Below are positions 6,476 to 14,661 of a stretch of DNA of 20,966 bases, piece after piece. The DNA comes from Clostridium sp. AF27-2AA (GTDB taxonomy: Bacteria > Bacillota > Clostridia > Lachnospirales > Lachnospiraceae). The stretch covers positions 228 through 21,193 of the forward strand of contig NZ_QUFI01000046.1 of the NCBI RefSeq assembly GCF_003478505.1, in the 5' to 3' direction. The notes beneath the pieces were generated by a model that did not search any database, was not told the DNA's origin, and worked only from the letters and a program-made list of their open reading frames with translations. Made by a program: the position numbers and the translations under genes. How positions within the stretch are numbered: the first letter of the stretch is position 1; each line of letters opens with the position of its first letter.

Positions 6476-7807
6476 ATGGCAAAAGAGAGGGATGGATTTA
6501 GAAGCCGGACCGGTTTTGTACTGGCATGCATTGGTTCAGCGGTTGGTATGGGAAATATCTGGCGTTTTCCGTACATTGTTTCAGACTGGGGAGGAATGAC
6601 ATTTCTGCTTCCCTATCTGATGTTTGTGGTGCTGATCGCGTCTACCGGAGTGATCGAGGAGATGGCGCTGGGGCGCATGGCCAAGAGTGGTCCTATCAAA
6701 GCCTTTGGCATGTGTACGGAGCTTCGCACTGGAAAGAAACGGACAGGGGAGCTGATTGGCATGATCCCGGTTCTGGGCTCCATGGCGCTGGCCATTGGTT
6801 ATACCGTGGTGGTTGGTTGGATCTTTAAGTATGCGTTTCTGGCACTCAGTGGCAACCTGTATACCCTGGGACAGGATATGGAAGCCATTGGCGCTCTGTT
6901 TGATGGTACTGCTTCCAGCTTTGGCAACAATGGCTGGCTGATGGTCACAGTTCTTGTGACTGCGGTTATCATGGCATTTGGCATTGCAGGTGGAATTGAG
7001 AAAGCCAACAAGGTGATGATGCCGCTTTTGTTTGTTTTGTTTCTGGGACTGGGGGCATACATTTTTGCACTGCCTGGCTCGGAAAACGGATATCATTACA
7101 TTTTTACCATCAATCCGGAGGGACTGAAAGATGTCCGCCTGTGGATCTATGCCTTTGGCCAGGCATTTTTCTCGCTGTCCATTGCGGGAAATGGAACGGT
7201 GATTTATGGATCCTATCTGAGTGATTCCGAAGATATTGTAGGCTCGGCAAAAAATGTGGCATTCTTTGATACGCTTGCTGCATTGTTAGCTGCTTTCGTG
7301 ATCATTCCGGGCATGGCGGCAGGCGGGGCAGAATTATCTTCGGGTGGCCCGGGCCTTATGTTTATTTATCTGCTGAATGTATTTAACGGGATGCCGGGCG
7401 GAAAAATCTGTGGTGTGGTTTTTTATGTCTGCGTTTTGTTTGCTGGCATGAGTTCTCTCGTCAATCTCTATGAGGCTCCGGTGGAAACGCTGCAGGAACG
7501 CCTGGGCCTGAAACGCCCGGCAGCAGTGGCTGTGATTGCTGCAGCTGGCTGCGGTGTGGCACTGTTCATTCAGGGCATTGTGTCCGACTGGATGGATGTG
7601 GTATCCATCTATATCTGTCCATTGGGAGCCATGCTTGCCGGCATTATGTTCTTCTGGGTGGCCGGTAAGGATGTTGCTGTCGATGCAGTGAACCGGGGAA
7701 GAAAAAAGAAAATTGGAAGCTGGTTTGTTCCCCTTGGAAAGTATGTGCTGGTTCCAGCTGCGTTTATTGCACTTGTGGCAGGCGCGCTGATGGGGGGAAT
7801 TGGCTAA
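6476..7807 (+). CDS. Neurotransmitter:sodium symporter (NSS/SNF) family transporter
   Basis: 443 residues with about 11 hydrophobic segments. The opening [20 protein letters not shown] and then [14 protein letters not shown] is the NSS signature of TM1 and its unwound centre, which holds the substrate and sodium sites. The later blocks [19 protein letters not shown] (TM6) and [17 protein letters not shown] (TM8) are also family-typical. Bacterial members are sodium-coupled amino-acid uptake systems; the amino acid cannot be read from sequence. ATG 6476 was chosen since it gives the canonical start with AAGGAAGG upstream, rather than TTG 6452 eight codons earlier. The gene ends shortly before a strong terminator and stands alone. 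Confidence 0.93.
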   Translation: MAKERDGFRSRTGFVLACIGSAVGMGNIWRFPYIVSDWGGMTFLLPYLMFVVLIASTGVIEEMALGRMAKSGPIKAFGMCTELRTGKKRTGELIGMIPVLGSMALAIGYTVVVGWIFKYAFLALSGNLYTLGQDMEAIGALFDGTASSFGNNGWLMVTVLVTAVIMAFGIAGGIEKANKVMMPLLFVLFLGLGAYIFALPGSENGYHYIFTINPEGLKDVRLWIYAFGQAFFSLSIAGNGTVIYGSYLSDSEDIVGSAKNVAFFDTLAALLAAFVIIPGMAAGGAELSSGGPGLMFIYLLNVFNGMPGGKICGVVFYVCVLFAGMSSLVNLYEAPVETLQERLGLKRPAAVAVIAAAGCGVALFIQGIVSDWMDVVSIYICPLGAMLAGIMFFWVAGKDVAVDAVNRGRKKKIGSWFVPLGKYVLVPAAFIALVAGALMGGIG

Positions 7808-7829
7808 GGCATCTGGAAAAAATTATTGC

Positions 7830-7872
7830 AAGAACCGTTTTTGTATTTATTTGCAAAGACGGTTCTTTTGTG
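7830..7872 (+). terminator. Rho-independent terminator after the NSS transporter
   Basis: AAGAACCGTTTTTG (7830-7843) pairs with CAAAGACGGTTCTT (7854-7867) over 14 positions with one mismatch, and T residues follow. Its 3' arm also carries the -35 region of the next promoter. Confidence 0.8.
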
Positions 7873-7879
7873 TTATAAT
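7851..7879 (+). promoter_or_regulatory. Promoter of pepT
   Basis: TTGCAA (7851-7856) and a consensus TATAAT (7874-7879) are spaced by 17 bp, about 70 bp upstream of the pepT start. The -35 box lies in the loop and 3' arm of the preceding terminator. Confidence 0.7.
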
Positions 7880-7949
7880 AAAATTTAACACAACTTTTGA
7901 GAAAAGAAGAAAGAAATCAGAAAAAAGAATGAAAAAGGAGCTGTTTTAC

Positions 7950-9197
7950 ATGTCACAGGTAGTAGATCGCTTTTTACAATATGTTTCATTTGATACCCAG
8001 TCTGAGGAAGGAGCAGCGAAGCAGCCCAGTACGGATAAGCAGTGGGAACTGGCAAGGCTCTTAAAACAGGAACTGGAAGAGCTGGGGGCAGAGCAGGTTC
8101 GCCTGAGTGAATATGGTTATATTTATGCGGAGATTCCGTCGAATCTTCCGGAAGATCAGGCTGGCAAAGTACCGGCACTGGGGTTTATTTCCCATATGGA
8201 TACGGCACCAGCTCTGACTGGATGCAATGTAAAGCCACAGGTTGTAAAAAATTATGATGGACATGACATCTGTCTGAATGCAGAAAAGCAGATTACCATG
8301 CGGATTTCGGAGTTTCCGTTCCTGGAGCGGTACAAGGGACAGGATCTGATCACAACAGATGGAACCACACTGCTTGGTGCAGATGACAAAGCCGGTGTGG
8401 CAGAAATTATGACGGCGGCCGCTTATCTGCTTTCCCATAAAGAAATTCCGCACGGAAAGATTTGTATTGGATTTACTCCGGATGAGGAGATTGGCTGCGG
8501 CGCAGACCGGTTTGAGGTGGAGAATTTTGGCGCACAGTTTGCCTACACGGTTGACGGCGGAGAGCTTGGTGAGGTGGAATACGAAAACTTTAACGCTGCG
8601 TCTGCCGTTGTCACGATTCATGGCTGCAGTATGCACACCGGAGACGCGAAACAGGGCATGGTGAATTCCATGCTGATCGGCATGGAGTACCAGCAGATAC
8701 TGCCGACTTTCGAGAATCCCATGTATACGGAAGGATATGAAGGGTTTTTCCATCTGGATCATTTTAATGGTGATGTGGAAACTTCGATGATGAAGTATCT
8801 GATTCGGGATCATGATATGGAAAAGTTTGAAAAGAAAAAAGAGCAAATGCGCCAGATTGCAGCATTCCTGAACCAGAAATACGGTGATGGCACCGTAGAG
8901 ATCGAGATCCGGGATTCTTATTTCAACATGAAAGAGAAGATCAAACCGCATATGCAGCTGATTGACCGGGTGTGCAGCGCTATGAAGGAACTGGATGTGG
9001 AGCCGGTGATCCGTCCGATCCGCGGCGGTACGGATGGAGCGCGCCTTTCTTACGAAGGACTTCCGTGCCCAAATCTGTGTACCGGAGGCGCGAATTTCCA
9101 CGGAAAGTACGAGTTTATTTCTATCCAGTCCATGGAGAAAATCGTGGAATTGCTTGTAAAACTGATGACAGCGCCGAAAACAGAGCGGAAAGAATGA
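7950..9197 (+). CDS. pepT: Peptidase T (tripeptide aminopeptidase)
   Basis: 415 residues, close to the usual peptidase T length (about 408). M20 family metal residues are visible: SHMDTAP with His82 and Asp84, LGADDKAG with Asp145, the catalytic PDEEIG pair Glu179/Glu180, and VDGGELGE with Asp202. [12 protein letters not shown] near the C-terminus supplies the last metal ligand. It removes the N-terminal residue from tripeptides in the cytoplasm using two zinc ions. ATG 7950 ([11 protein letters not shown]) was chosen because AAGGAG lies 9 bases upstream and the family starts there; the open frame extends further with non-family residues. It is transcribed from its own promoter. Confidence 0.96.
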   Translation: MSQVVDRFLQYVSFDTQSEEGAAKQPSTDKQWELARLLKQELEELGAEQVRLSEYGYIYAEIPSNLPEDQAGKVPALGFISHMDTAPALTGCNVKPQVVKNYDGHDICLNAEKQITMRISEFPFLERYKGQDLITTDGTTLLGADDKAGVAEIMTAAAYLLSHKEIPHGKICIGFTPDEEIGCGADRFEVENFGAQFAYTVDGGELGEVEYENFNAASAVVTIHGCSMHTGDAKQGMVNSMLIGMEYQQILPTFENPMYTEGYEGFFHLDHFNGDVETSMMKYLIRDHDMEKFEKKKEQMRQIAAFLNQKYGDGTVEIEIRDSYFNMKEKIKPHMQLIDRVCSAMKELDVEPVIRPIRGGTDGARLSYEGLPCPNLCTGGANFHGKYEFISIQSMEKIVELLVKLMTAPKTERKE

Positions 9198-9261
9198 CGG
9201 CGGACAGAAGCAGCCCGCAAAGAAGAACAGGAGAGTAAGAAGCAGAAAAGAGATAAGGATC

Positions 9262-9762
9262 ATGAGAGAGAAACTTACAAAATCAGATGTGGAAAAAATC
9301 CAGGAAGAGATTGAATATCGGAAACTGGAAGTGCGTCCCGAATGTCTGGAAGCAGTAAAGGAAGCAAGAGCCCATGGAGATCTGAGCGAAAACTTTGAGT
9401 ATTATGCGGCTAAGAAAGACAAAAATCAGAACGAAAGCCGCATTCGTTATCTGGAGAATATGCTGAAAAACGCAATTGTGATCTCCGATGAGTCAAGGTC
9501 CGACGAGGTCGGCCTGAATAAGGCGGTTACCCTCTATATGGAGGATGACGATGAGGAGGAGACCTACAAGCTGGTCACCAGCATCCGCGGCAACTCCATG
9601 CACAATATGATCAGCATTGAGTCACCTCTTGGCAAAGCTATTCTGCGCCACAAAGTGGGAGACCGGGTGGAGATTACCACGGACAACGGTTACAGCTATT
9701 TTGCGGAGATCAGGAAAATTGAAGATATCGGAGATAAAGATGATACGATCCGGAAATTCTGA
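9262..9762 (+). CDS. greA: Transcription elongation factor GreA/GreB family
   Basis: 166 residues. Residues 1-75 are the antiparallel coiled coil whose tip carries GDLSENFEYYAAK with Asp40 and Glu43, the acidic pair that coordinates the catalytic magnesium for RNA cleavage in backtracked polymerase. Residues about 85-160 are the FKBP-like C-terminal domain (ISIESPLGKAILRHKVGD). GreA is usual in Firmicutes and often about 158 residues, so GreA is preferred to GreB. It begins 64 bases after pepT with a modest AAGG upstream, so it is probably cotranscribed with pepT. It faces the convergent LysR gene. Confidence 0.92.
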   Translation: MREKLTKSDVEKIQEEIEYRKLEVRPECLEAVKEARAHGDLSENFEYYAAKKDKNQNESRIRYLENMLKNAIVISDESRSDEVGLNKAVTLYMEDDDEEETYKLVTSIRGNSMHNMISIESPLGKAILRHKVGDRVEITTDNGYSYFAEIRKIEDIGDKDDTIRKF

Positions 9763-9797
9763 TATTTCTGAGCTATCAGAACTCCCGGACCGGAGAA

Positions 9798-10703
9798 TCA
9801 GTATTTTGATCGGGTGTAAAAATTGATTACAAACTCCATAAAATGATGCACATAAGGCTTTAAGATAAAATTCTTATGGTAAACAAGATACAGGCTGCGG
9901 CTGTCTGCAACCAGCGGAAGATCAAAAACAAGAAGTTTCTGATCCGATCCGGGGCTGCAGGCGGCCGCTTTTGATATGACAGAAATCCCCAGACCGTTAG
10001 CAACGAGATTTTTGATGGATTCCTGGTCGTTGAGGCGGGCAGTGACATTCAGGGAATTTTCCGGGATATGCAGGTTTTCAAGAAGTTCGTAGACAAATTT
10101 ACGGCTTCCGCTGCCTTCTTCCCGCAGGATCAGGGACTCTGATTTTAAGATGGTGTTGATGGGAGTACCGGAGCTTTTCAACTCTTCAAAATAAGCGTTT
10201 TTCGGCGTAATGAGTACCATTTGGTCCTGGTAGAAGGGCTCAAAGCAGAACCGGTCATCTTCGCTGGTCATGCCAACCAGCCCCAGGTTAAAGCTGCCTT
10301 CCAGAATCTTGTCCAGAATGCCCTGGCTGTCGCTTTGATAGATATTGAAATAGGTTTCCGGACACAGCTTTTTGTAGGCAGGAAGAAGCTCTGGCAGCAG
10401 ATAGGTGGACGGAATCGTGGATGCGCCCATATGGATCACATTCCGGCTTTCATTGATCCAACTTTCAATTAAATGATTTTTCAGGCTCAGAATGCTTACG
10501 GCGCATTCATAAAATTCCTGTCCCCGAGGTGTCAGCTCAATGCTTTTGGTGGTACGCACCAGCAGGCAGGACTGAAACTCATCCTCCAGCATACGGATAT
10601 GAGTGCTGATCGTAGGCTGGGAGATGAAAAGCTTCTCTGAGGCTTTCGTAAAGCTGCCATAATCGACGACAGCGACGAATGATTGCAGTTGTTTGAATTC
10701 CAT
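9798..10703 (-). CDS. LysR family transcriptional regulator
   Basis: 301 residues. MEFKQLQSFVAVVDYGSFTK and ASEKLFISQPTISTHIRMLE form the LysR helix-turn-helix (1-40), a linker helix follows, and residues about 90-300 are the periplasmic-binding-like effector domain (VIHMGASTIPSTYLLPELLP, then GISVISKAAA). The type resembles CysB/CysL/CbbR-like regulators but the effector is not identifiable. AAAGGAGG sits only 3 bases before the ATG. It starts 14 bases after the stop of the dehydrogenase gene upstream on the same strand, so both probably form one transcript. This differs from the usual divergent LysR-target layout, so its target may lie elsewhere. Confidence 0.93.
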   Translation of the reverse strand: MEFKQLQSFVAVVDYGSFTKASEKLFISQPTISTHIRMLEDEFQSCLLVRTTKSIELTPRGQEFYECAVSILSLKNHLIESWINESRNVIHMGASTIPSTYLLPELLPAYKKLCPETYFNIYQSDSQGILDKILEGSFNLGLVGMTSEDDRFCFEPFYQDQMVLITPKNAYFEELKSSGTPINTILKSESLILREEGSGSRKFVYELLENLHIPENSLNVTARLNDQESIKNLVANGLGISVISKAAACSPGSDQKLLVFDLPLVADSRSLYLVYHKNFILKPYVHHFMEFVINFYTRSKY

Positions 10704-10717
10704 ATGCCTCCTTTATA

Positions 10718-11449
10718 TCAGATCCAGCCGCCGTCCAGTCCAATGACCTGTCCGGTCAGGTAAGAACCCTTGTATCCAAGATGATAGACGAAATCGGCAA
10801 CCTCCTCTGCGCGTCCCAGTCGTCCCGCCGGGATTTCCTCAACCAGCTGGATGAGTTCGTCTTCCTGCAGCCACTGGTTCATCTCGGTGTCGATGGCACC
10901 GCAGGCTACGGCATTTACCTGAATGTTGCTTGGGGCCAGTTCTTTGGCAAGGGCCTTAGTGAACGCGTTGACGCCGCCCTTGGTCGCAGAATAGGCCACC
11001 TCACAGGAAGCGCCTGCACAGCCCCAGACGGAGGAAATGTTTATGATTTTTCCGTGTCCGGCCGGAAGCATCAGCGGAATGGCCAGCTTGCAGCAGTTAA
11101 AGACAGAAGTCAGGTTGGTGCGCAAAATGCGGTCCCAGTCTTCTGATGACATATCCTGCAGCAGGCCAATGTAGTCGATACCGGCGTTGTTGACCAGAAC
11201 ATCCAGCGAGCCGAACTGCTTGCGGATCATAGAAAAAAGCTGCTCACAGACAGCCATGTCTCCCATGTCGCCCAGAAATGCGGCACAGGTTACCTGATAA
11301 CTTTCGATTTCTTTTTTGGTTTGCATCAGCTCCTGTTCCCGGTGGGCACAGTTGATGATGACATTATAGCCTTTTTTGGCAAATTTTACGGCAATGGCCT
11401 TTCCGATTCCACGGGAAGCGCCCGTTACAAGAACTACTTTTTTTGCCAT
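10718..11449 (-). CDS. Short-chain dehydrogenase/reductase (SDR), possibly EF-P 5-aminopentanone reductase
   Basis: 243 residues with all classical SDR marks: the TGASRGIG nucleotide loop (9-16, NADPH type by the following Arg), NNAG (87-90), the catalytic Ser near INISS (136-140), and YSATK with Tyr153 and Lys157. The end GSYLTGQVIGLDGGWI is the normal SDR close. In place of the usual PG turn it has VACGAIDTEM (181-190). I recall that CG turn in clostridial proteins annotated as EF-P 5-aminopentanone reductases (YmfI type); FabG-like acyl reductase is the alternative. GGAG lies upstream of the ATG and a good extended promoter precedes the gene. It is followed by the LysR gene. Confidence 0.9.
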   Translation of the reverse strand: MAKKVVLVTGASRGIGKAIAVKFAKKGYNVIINCAHREQELMQTKKEIESYQVTCAAFLGDMGDMAVCEQLFSMIRKQFGSLDVLVNNAGIDYIGLLQDMSSEDWDRILRTNLTSVFNCCKLAIPLMLPAGHGKIINISSVWGCAGASCEVAYSATKGGVNAFTKALAKELAPSNIQVNAVACGAIDTEMNQWLQEDELIQLVEEIPAGRLGRAEEVADFVYHLGYKGSYLTGQVIGLDGGWI

Positions 11450-11473
11450 AAGATCACTCCTCTCTCTGCTTTT

Positions 11474-11502
11474 ATTTTATCATAAAAAAACGTTTTGGTC
11501 AG
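11474..11502 (-). promoter_or_regulatory. Promoter of the SDR-LysR unit
   Basis: Read on the minus strand, CTGACC (11497-11502) and TAAAAT (11474-11479) are separated by 17 bp, and TGA directly before the -10 gives an extended -10. It lies about 25 bp upstream of the SDR start. Confidence 0.6.
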
Positions 11503-11515
11503 CCTTTTCATACAT

Positions 11516-11532
11516 TTTACAATTCAATTACA
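11516..11532 (-). promoter_or_regulatory. WalR-like direct-repeat box
   Basis: On the minus strand TGTAAT-TGAAT-TGTAAA matches the WalR (YycF) consensus TGTWAH-N5-TGTWAH exactly. It ends 15 bp before the -35 of the promoter for the wall hydrolase. Orientation is opposite to that promoter. WalRK governs wall hydrolases in Firmicutes, which fits the target; binding is inferred only. Confidence 0.45.
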
Positions 11533-11547
11533 ATTTTACGAACTCTC

Positions 11548-11576
11548 TGTAACTTTCTGGAGAGTTATGTTATACT
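11548..11576 (+). promoter_or_regulatory. Promoter of the NlpC/P60 gene
   Basis: TGTAAC (11548-11553), a 17-bp spacer, and TATACT (11571-11576) preceded by TGT (extended -10). The start codon follows about 45 bp later. A 7-bp-arm inverted repeat (AACTCTC, GAGAGTT) flanks and covers the spacer. Confidence 0.6.
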
Positions 11577-11621
11577 GGATGACAGATTATGGTGGAAATT
11601 TGGATAGAAAGGCGAGTACGC

Positions 11622-12920
11622 ATGAATACATGGAAAAAGATACTGGCTGTGAGCTGTCTTTGTGCGGCAGCATCCAGCCCGTTTGCCGCTTACGCGGACG
11701 CTGCAAAATCTGTTCACGAGGCAACTCTTGTAGCGGCTCCGGCAGACTATGAAAACATTGCGGTATCCCAGGTGTCCGATTATGTGAATATCCGGGAACA
11801 GGCAACCACGAACAGCAAAATTGTAGGTAAGATTTATAATAACTGCGCGGCAACCATTCTGGAAACTGTGGAGGGAGAGGGCGGAAGCTGGTACCGCATT
11901 CAGTCCGGAAGTGTAAACGGATTCATCAAATCCCAGTATTTTATCACCGGTCAGGAGGCCGAAACGCTGGCCCAGTCGATTGGCCGGGAGTTTGTTACCG
12001 TCAGTGTGGACAACCTGCGCCTTCGTGAAGAACCGAATCTGACCAGCAATGTTCTGACCATGGTCTCCAGTGGTTCCCGTTATGTGGTTCAGGGGGACGA
12101 GGGAGATTTTTATAAGGTCGAGGTCGATGCAGATCTGATCGGTTATATTGCCAAATCCTATTGCAAGGTCGAAGTGGAATTTGATCAGGCAGTATCCCTG
12201 GAGGAAGAACGCCAGAAACTGGAAGAAGAGGCCCAGAGAAAGCGGGATGCCCAGACGGCCATCGCAAATCTGGAGCAGACCATTAAGGTAGAAGAGAATA
12301 AGGACGTTATCATTCCGGCAAATCCGGCCCAGAGTGATGATTCCGCGATTACCAGTGCGCCGTCTGCAAATACTGCGCAAAACAGTCAGGCTCAGAGTCC
12401 GTCGTCAGGTCAGAACAGTTCTGACAGCAAGTCTGCGGCTTCCGCTCCTGGAAAGACGAATTCTTCTAACAGTTCAAGCCAGATTGGTTCGTCCGGCCCG
12501 TCCTCAGGCACAGTTTCTTCTCCGGTTGCAGGTCCGGGAAGCTCCGCGGCAGTTGTATCTGCGACCAGAACCGCAATCGTGGCTTATGCCAAGCAGTTTT
12601 TGGGCAACCCGTATGTGTATGGCGGCACCAGCCTGACAAACGGCGCGGACTGCTCTGGTTTTACCCAGTCTGTCTTTGCGCATTTTGGCATTACCACAGG
12701 AAGAAGCTCCAGAGATCAGGCAGCGCAGGGAAAAGAGATTTCCATGTCGGCCATCCAGCCTGGTGACCTTCTGTTCTATGCCAGCGGAAGCTACATCAAT
12801 CATGTGGCTATTTACATAGGAGACGGAAAAATCATCCACTCCAGTAATCCGACTACCGGTATTACCATCACCAAGTACAACTACCGTACGCCGTGCAAGG
12901 CGGTAACATTCCTGGATTAG
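11622..12920 (+). CDS. Secreted NlpC/P60 peptidoglycan hydrolase with two SH3b domains
   Basis: 432 residues. A signal peptide (MNTWKKILAVSCLCAAASS and following AYA, residues 1-24) leads to export. SH3b domain 1 is about 46-109 (DYVNIREQATTNSKIVGKI) and SH3b domain 2 about 125-182 (DNLRLREEPNLTSNVLTMVS); both bind wall peptide. A charged helix (192-224) and a Ser/Gly/Pro-rich linker (about 239-309) follow, then the NlpC/P60 domain (317-432) with Cys344 in ADCSGF, His394 in NHVAIYIG and His406 in IIHSSNP as the probable triad. It cleaves peptide stems of peptidoglycan outside the cell. ATG 11622 was chosen for the signal peptide; an in-frame ATG at 11589 would disrupt it. The acyltransferase gene follows after 13 bases. 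Confidence 0.95.
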   Translation: MNTWKKILAVSCLCAAASSPFAAYADAAKSVHEATLVAAPADYENIAVSQVSDYVNIREQATTNSKIVGKIYNNCAATILETVEGEGGSWYRIQSGSVNGFIKSQYFITGQEAETLAQSIGREFVTVSVDNLRLREEPNLTSNVLTMVSSGSRYVVQGDEGDFYKVEVDADLIGYIAKSYCKVEVEFDQAVSLEEERQKLEEEAQRKRDAQTAIANLEQTIKVEENKDVIIPANPAQSDDSAITSAPSANTAQNSQAQSPSSGQNSSDSKSAASAPGKTNSSNSSSQIGSSGPSSGTVSSPVAGPGSSAAVVSATRTAIVAYAKQFLGNPYVYGGTSLTNGADCSGFTQSVFAHFGITTGRSSRDQAAQGKEISMSAIQPGDLLFYASGSYINHVAIYIGDGKIIHSSNPTTGITITKYNYRTPCKAVTFLD

Positions 12921-12933
12921 GAGTGTGCGGTTT

Positions 12934-13965
12934 ATGAATGAAAAAAAACAATACTGCGGCCTGGACCTGCTGAAATTTATCATGGCGGTCCTGGTGGCCG
13001 CGCGGCATATGATTCAGGTGTTTTATCCGGCGGAAAGCCGCTGGCGCCTGATCATTGGCAGCTGGCTTTCCAATCTGGCTGTTCCGGTGTTTTTCATCAT
13101 TGCGGGATTTCTTTTATTTCGCAAGATCCCGGATACGGACAAAAAGAGCGGATGGCCTGTGGTGGGGCGTTATGCCTGGCGCATTGTGAAGCTGTATCTG
13201 CTCTGGTGTGTCATTTACTGGCCTATTGATATTTTCAACTGGTATCATGGTACGGCCACCATCATGGAGACATTGAAGGCATATGTTCATTCATTCTTTT
13301 TCTCCAGTACCATTGCACAGCTCTGGTATCTGCCGGCGCTGGCTGTGGCTGCCCTGATCGTGTGGACTGGTTATCGTGCCGGATTGAAGATATGGATGCT
13401 GCTGGTTCTGGCGGGGGCACTGTTTGTGTTTGGCTGCATCTGTGATAACTGGTATTTTACCGAGCGTGCGCCCATGAAAATCCAGGAATTTGTATGGTGG
13501 TATGCGCCGAAGTTCGTGACCATGCGAAACGGTCTGTTTTACGGAAGCTTTTACCTGGCCTTGGGACTCTGGTTTTCCAGAAAGACCTGGTGTATGCCGG
13601 TGCTGCTTTCACTGGGCGGCAGCGTGCTGTTTCTGGCCCTGATGTACAAAGAGGTGGCCACCTGCTTCAATACCAATATGGTGTTTACCGCGGCTCCGGC
13701 AGCGGTCTGTCTGACAGAACTTGCCATGAGGCTTCGGGGGGGATATTCCCGTTTCTTTGTAACACTGCGGGAGATGAGCGAGTGGGTTTATTTCTCCCAT
13801 TTTTATTTCTTCTATTTCTTTTCCTGGACGGTAAAGTGGAATCCGCTTCCGTTGACCGAACAGAATATTACGCTGTGCATTTTTGTGCCCATGCTGCTGT
13901 TTGCGCTTCTTGTCTCAATGATGTCTCATCGGGAAAGCGGAAGATGGCTCCGAAAATTTATTTAG
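12934..13965 (+). CDS. Acyltransferase-3 family membrane protein
   Basis: 343 residues with about ten hydrophobic helices. The opening CGLDLLKFIMAVLVAARHMI (11-31 region) is the AT3 signature, with the conserved His near the end of the first helix, and AVPVFFIIAGFLLFRKI is the second conserved block. Members such as OafA O-acetylate wall or surface glycans, or wall teichoic or polysaccharide units, using cytoplasmic acyl donors. Position right after a wall hydrolase suggests the same envelope context. ATG 12934 is preferred over GTG 12925 because AGGAG lies 10 bases before it and only one base before the GTG. It ends at a strong shared terminator. Confidence 0.9.
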   Translation: MNEKKQYCGLDLLKFIMAVLVAARHMIQVFYPAESRWRLIIGSWLSNLAVPVFFIIAGFLLFRKIPDTDKKSGWPVVGRYAWRIVKLYLLWCVIYWPIDIFNWYHGTATIMETLKAYVHSFFFSSTIAQLWYLPALAVAALIVWTGYRAGLKIWMLLVLAGALFVFGCICDNWYFTERAPMKIQEFVWWYAPKFVTMRNGLFYGSFYLALGLWFSRKTWCMPVLLSLGGSVLFLALMYKEVATCFNTNMVFTAAPAAVCLTELAMRLRGGYSRFFVTLREMSEWVYFSHFYFFYFFSWTVKWNPLPLTEQNITLCIFVPMLLFALLVSMMSHRESGRWLRKFI

Positions 13966-13999
13966 GAAAAACGAATGAAATAACGGAAATCATAAAAAT

Positions 14000-14033
14000 A
14001 AAAAGCCTCTGGGAAAATTCCCAGGGGCTTTTT
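14000..14033. terminator. Bidirectional terminator between acyltransferase and hpf
   Basis: AAAAAGCCTCTGGGAA pairs with TTCCCAGGGGCTTTTT around a 2-base loop with one T-G pair. A-rich and T-rich flanks make it work on both strands, serving the two convergent genes. Confidence 0.9.
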
Positions 14034-14072
14034 GAAAAGTATGAAAGTGTTTTGGCTTTCGTATGTAAAAAT

Positions 14073-14600
14073 TTAGAATTCCGGCTCAATCAGACCGTAA
14101 GTCTGACCCTTTCTCTTATAAACGACATTGACTTCTTCTGTTTCTGCGTTTAAGAATACATAGAAGTTATGTCCTAACAGTTCCATCTGCACGCAGGCTT
14201 CTTCTGGATCCATAGGCTTCATGGCGAAGCGTTTGGTCTTTACAATCTGAATCTCGTCTTCCGGTTCCGCTTCTTCACTGATGAACAAATCGGAGAAGGA
14301 CTGTGCGGACTGCTTTTTGTCGATGAGTTTGTTTTTGTACTTACGAAGCTGGCGTTCGATGATCTCCTCTACCAGGTCGATGGATACATACATGTCATTG
14401 CTGGATTCTTCAGCACGGATAATGTTGCCCTTAACCGGGATAGTAACCTCGATCTTCTGTTTGTCTTTCTGTACACTGAGAGTTACGATGATTTCTGTAT
14501 CCGGAAGGAAATAACGTTCCAGTTTTCCGATTTTTTCCTCAATGGCGGCGCGAAGCCCCGGAGTCACATCAATATTTCTGCCTGTAATCGTATAACGCAT
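14073..14600 (-). CDS. hpf: Ribosome hibernation-promoting factor, long form
   Basis: 175 residues. The N-terminal S30AE domain (MRYTITGRNIDVTPGLRAAI to about residue 100) binds in the 30S decoding channel, and the C-terminal domain (about 120-175: IVKTKRFAMKPMDPEEACVQ, then LLGHNFYVFLNAE) mediates dimerisation of ribosomes into 100S particles. The length is that of the long HPF of Firmicutes. The order hpf-secA-prfB is conserved in Bacillus. AAGAAGGAG lies 10 bases before the ATG. Its promoter starts about 40 bp upstream. It is divergent from secA across the DnaA-box region. Confidence 0.96.
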   Translation of the reverse strand: MRYTITGRNIDVTPGLRAAIEEKIGKLERYFLPDTEIIVTLSVQKDKQKIEVTIPVKGNIIRAEESSNDMYVSIDLVEEIIERQLRKYKNKLIDKKQSAQSFSDLFISEEAEPEDEIQIVKTKRFAMKPMDPEEACVQMELLGHNFYVFLNAETEEVNVVYKRKGQTYGLIEPEF

Positions 14601-14632
14601 AAGTCATCAGCTCCTTCTTTTGAGATGTTCTA

Positions 14633-14661
14633 AGTATAACATATAAAACCGAAAATTACAA
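14633..14661 (-). promoter_or_regulatory. Promoter of hpf
   Basis: On the minus strand TTGTAA (14656-14661), 17-bp spacer, TATACT (14633-14638) preceded by TGT, an extended -10. The hpf start is about 33 bp downstream. Confidence 0.75.

Noticed and set aside
8061..9263. 400-codon minus-strand frame opposite pepT
   Set aside because: A shadow of pepT, which has all catalytic residues.
9763..9797. Small hairpin TTCTGA-GCTA-TCAGAA between greA and lysR as terminator
   Set aside because: Short stem and no T tract on either strand.
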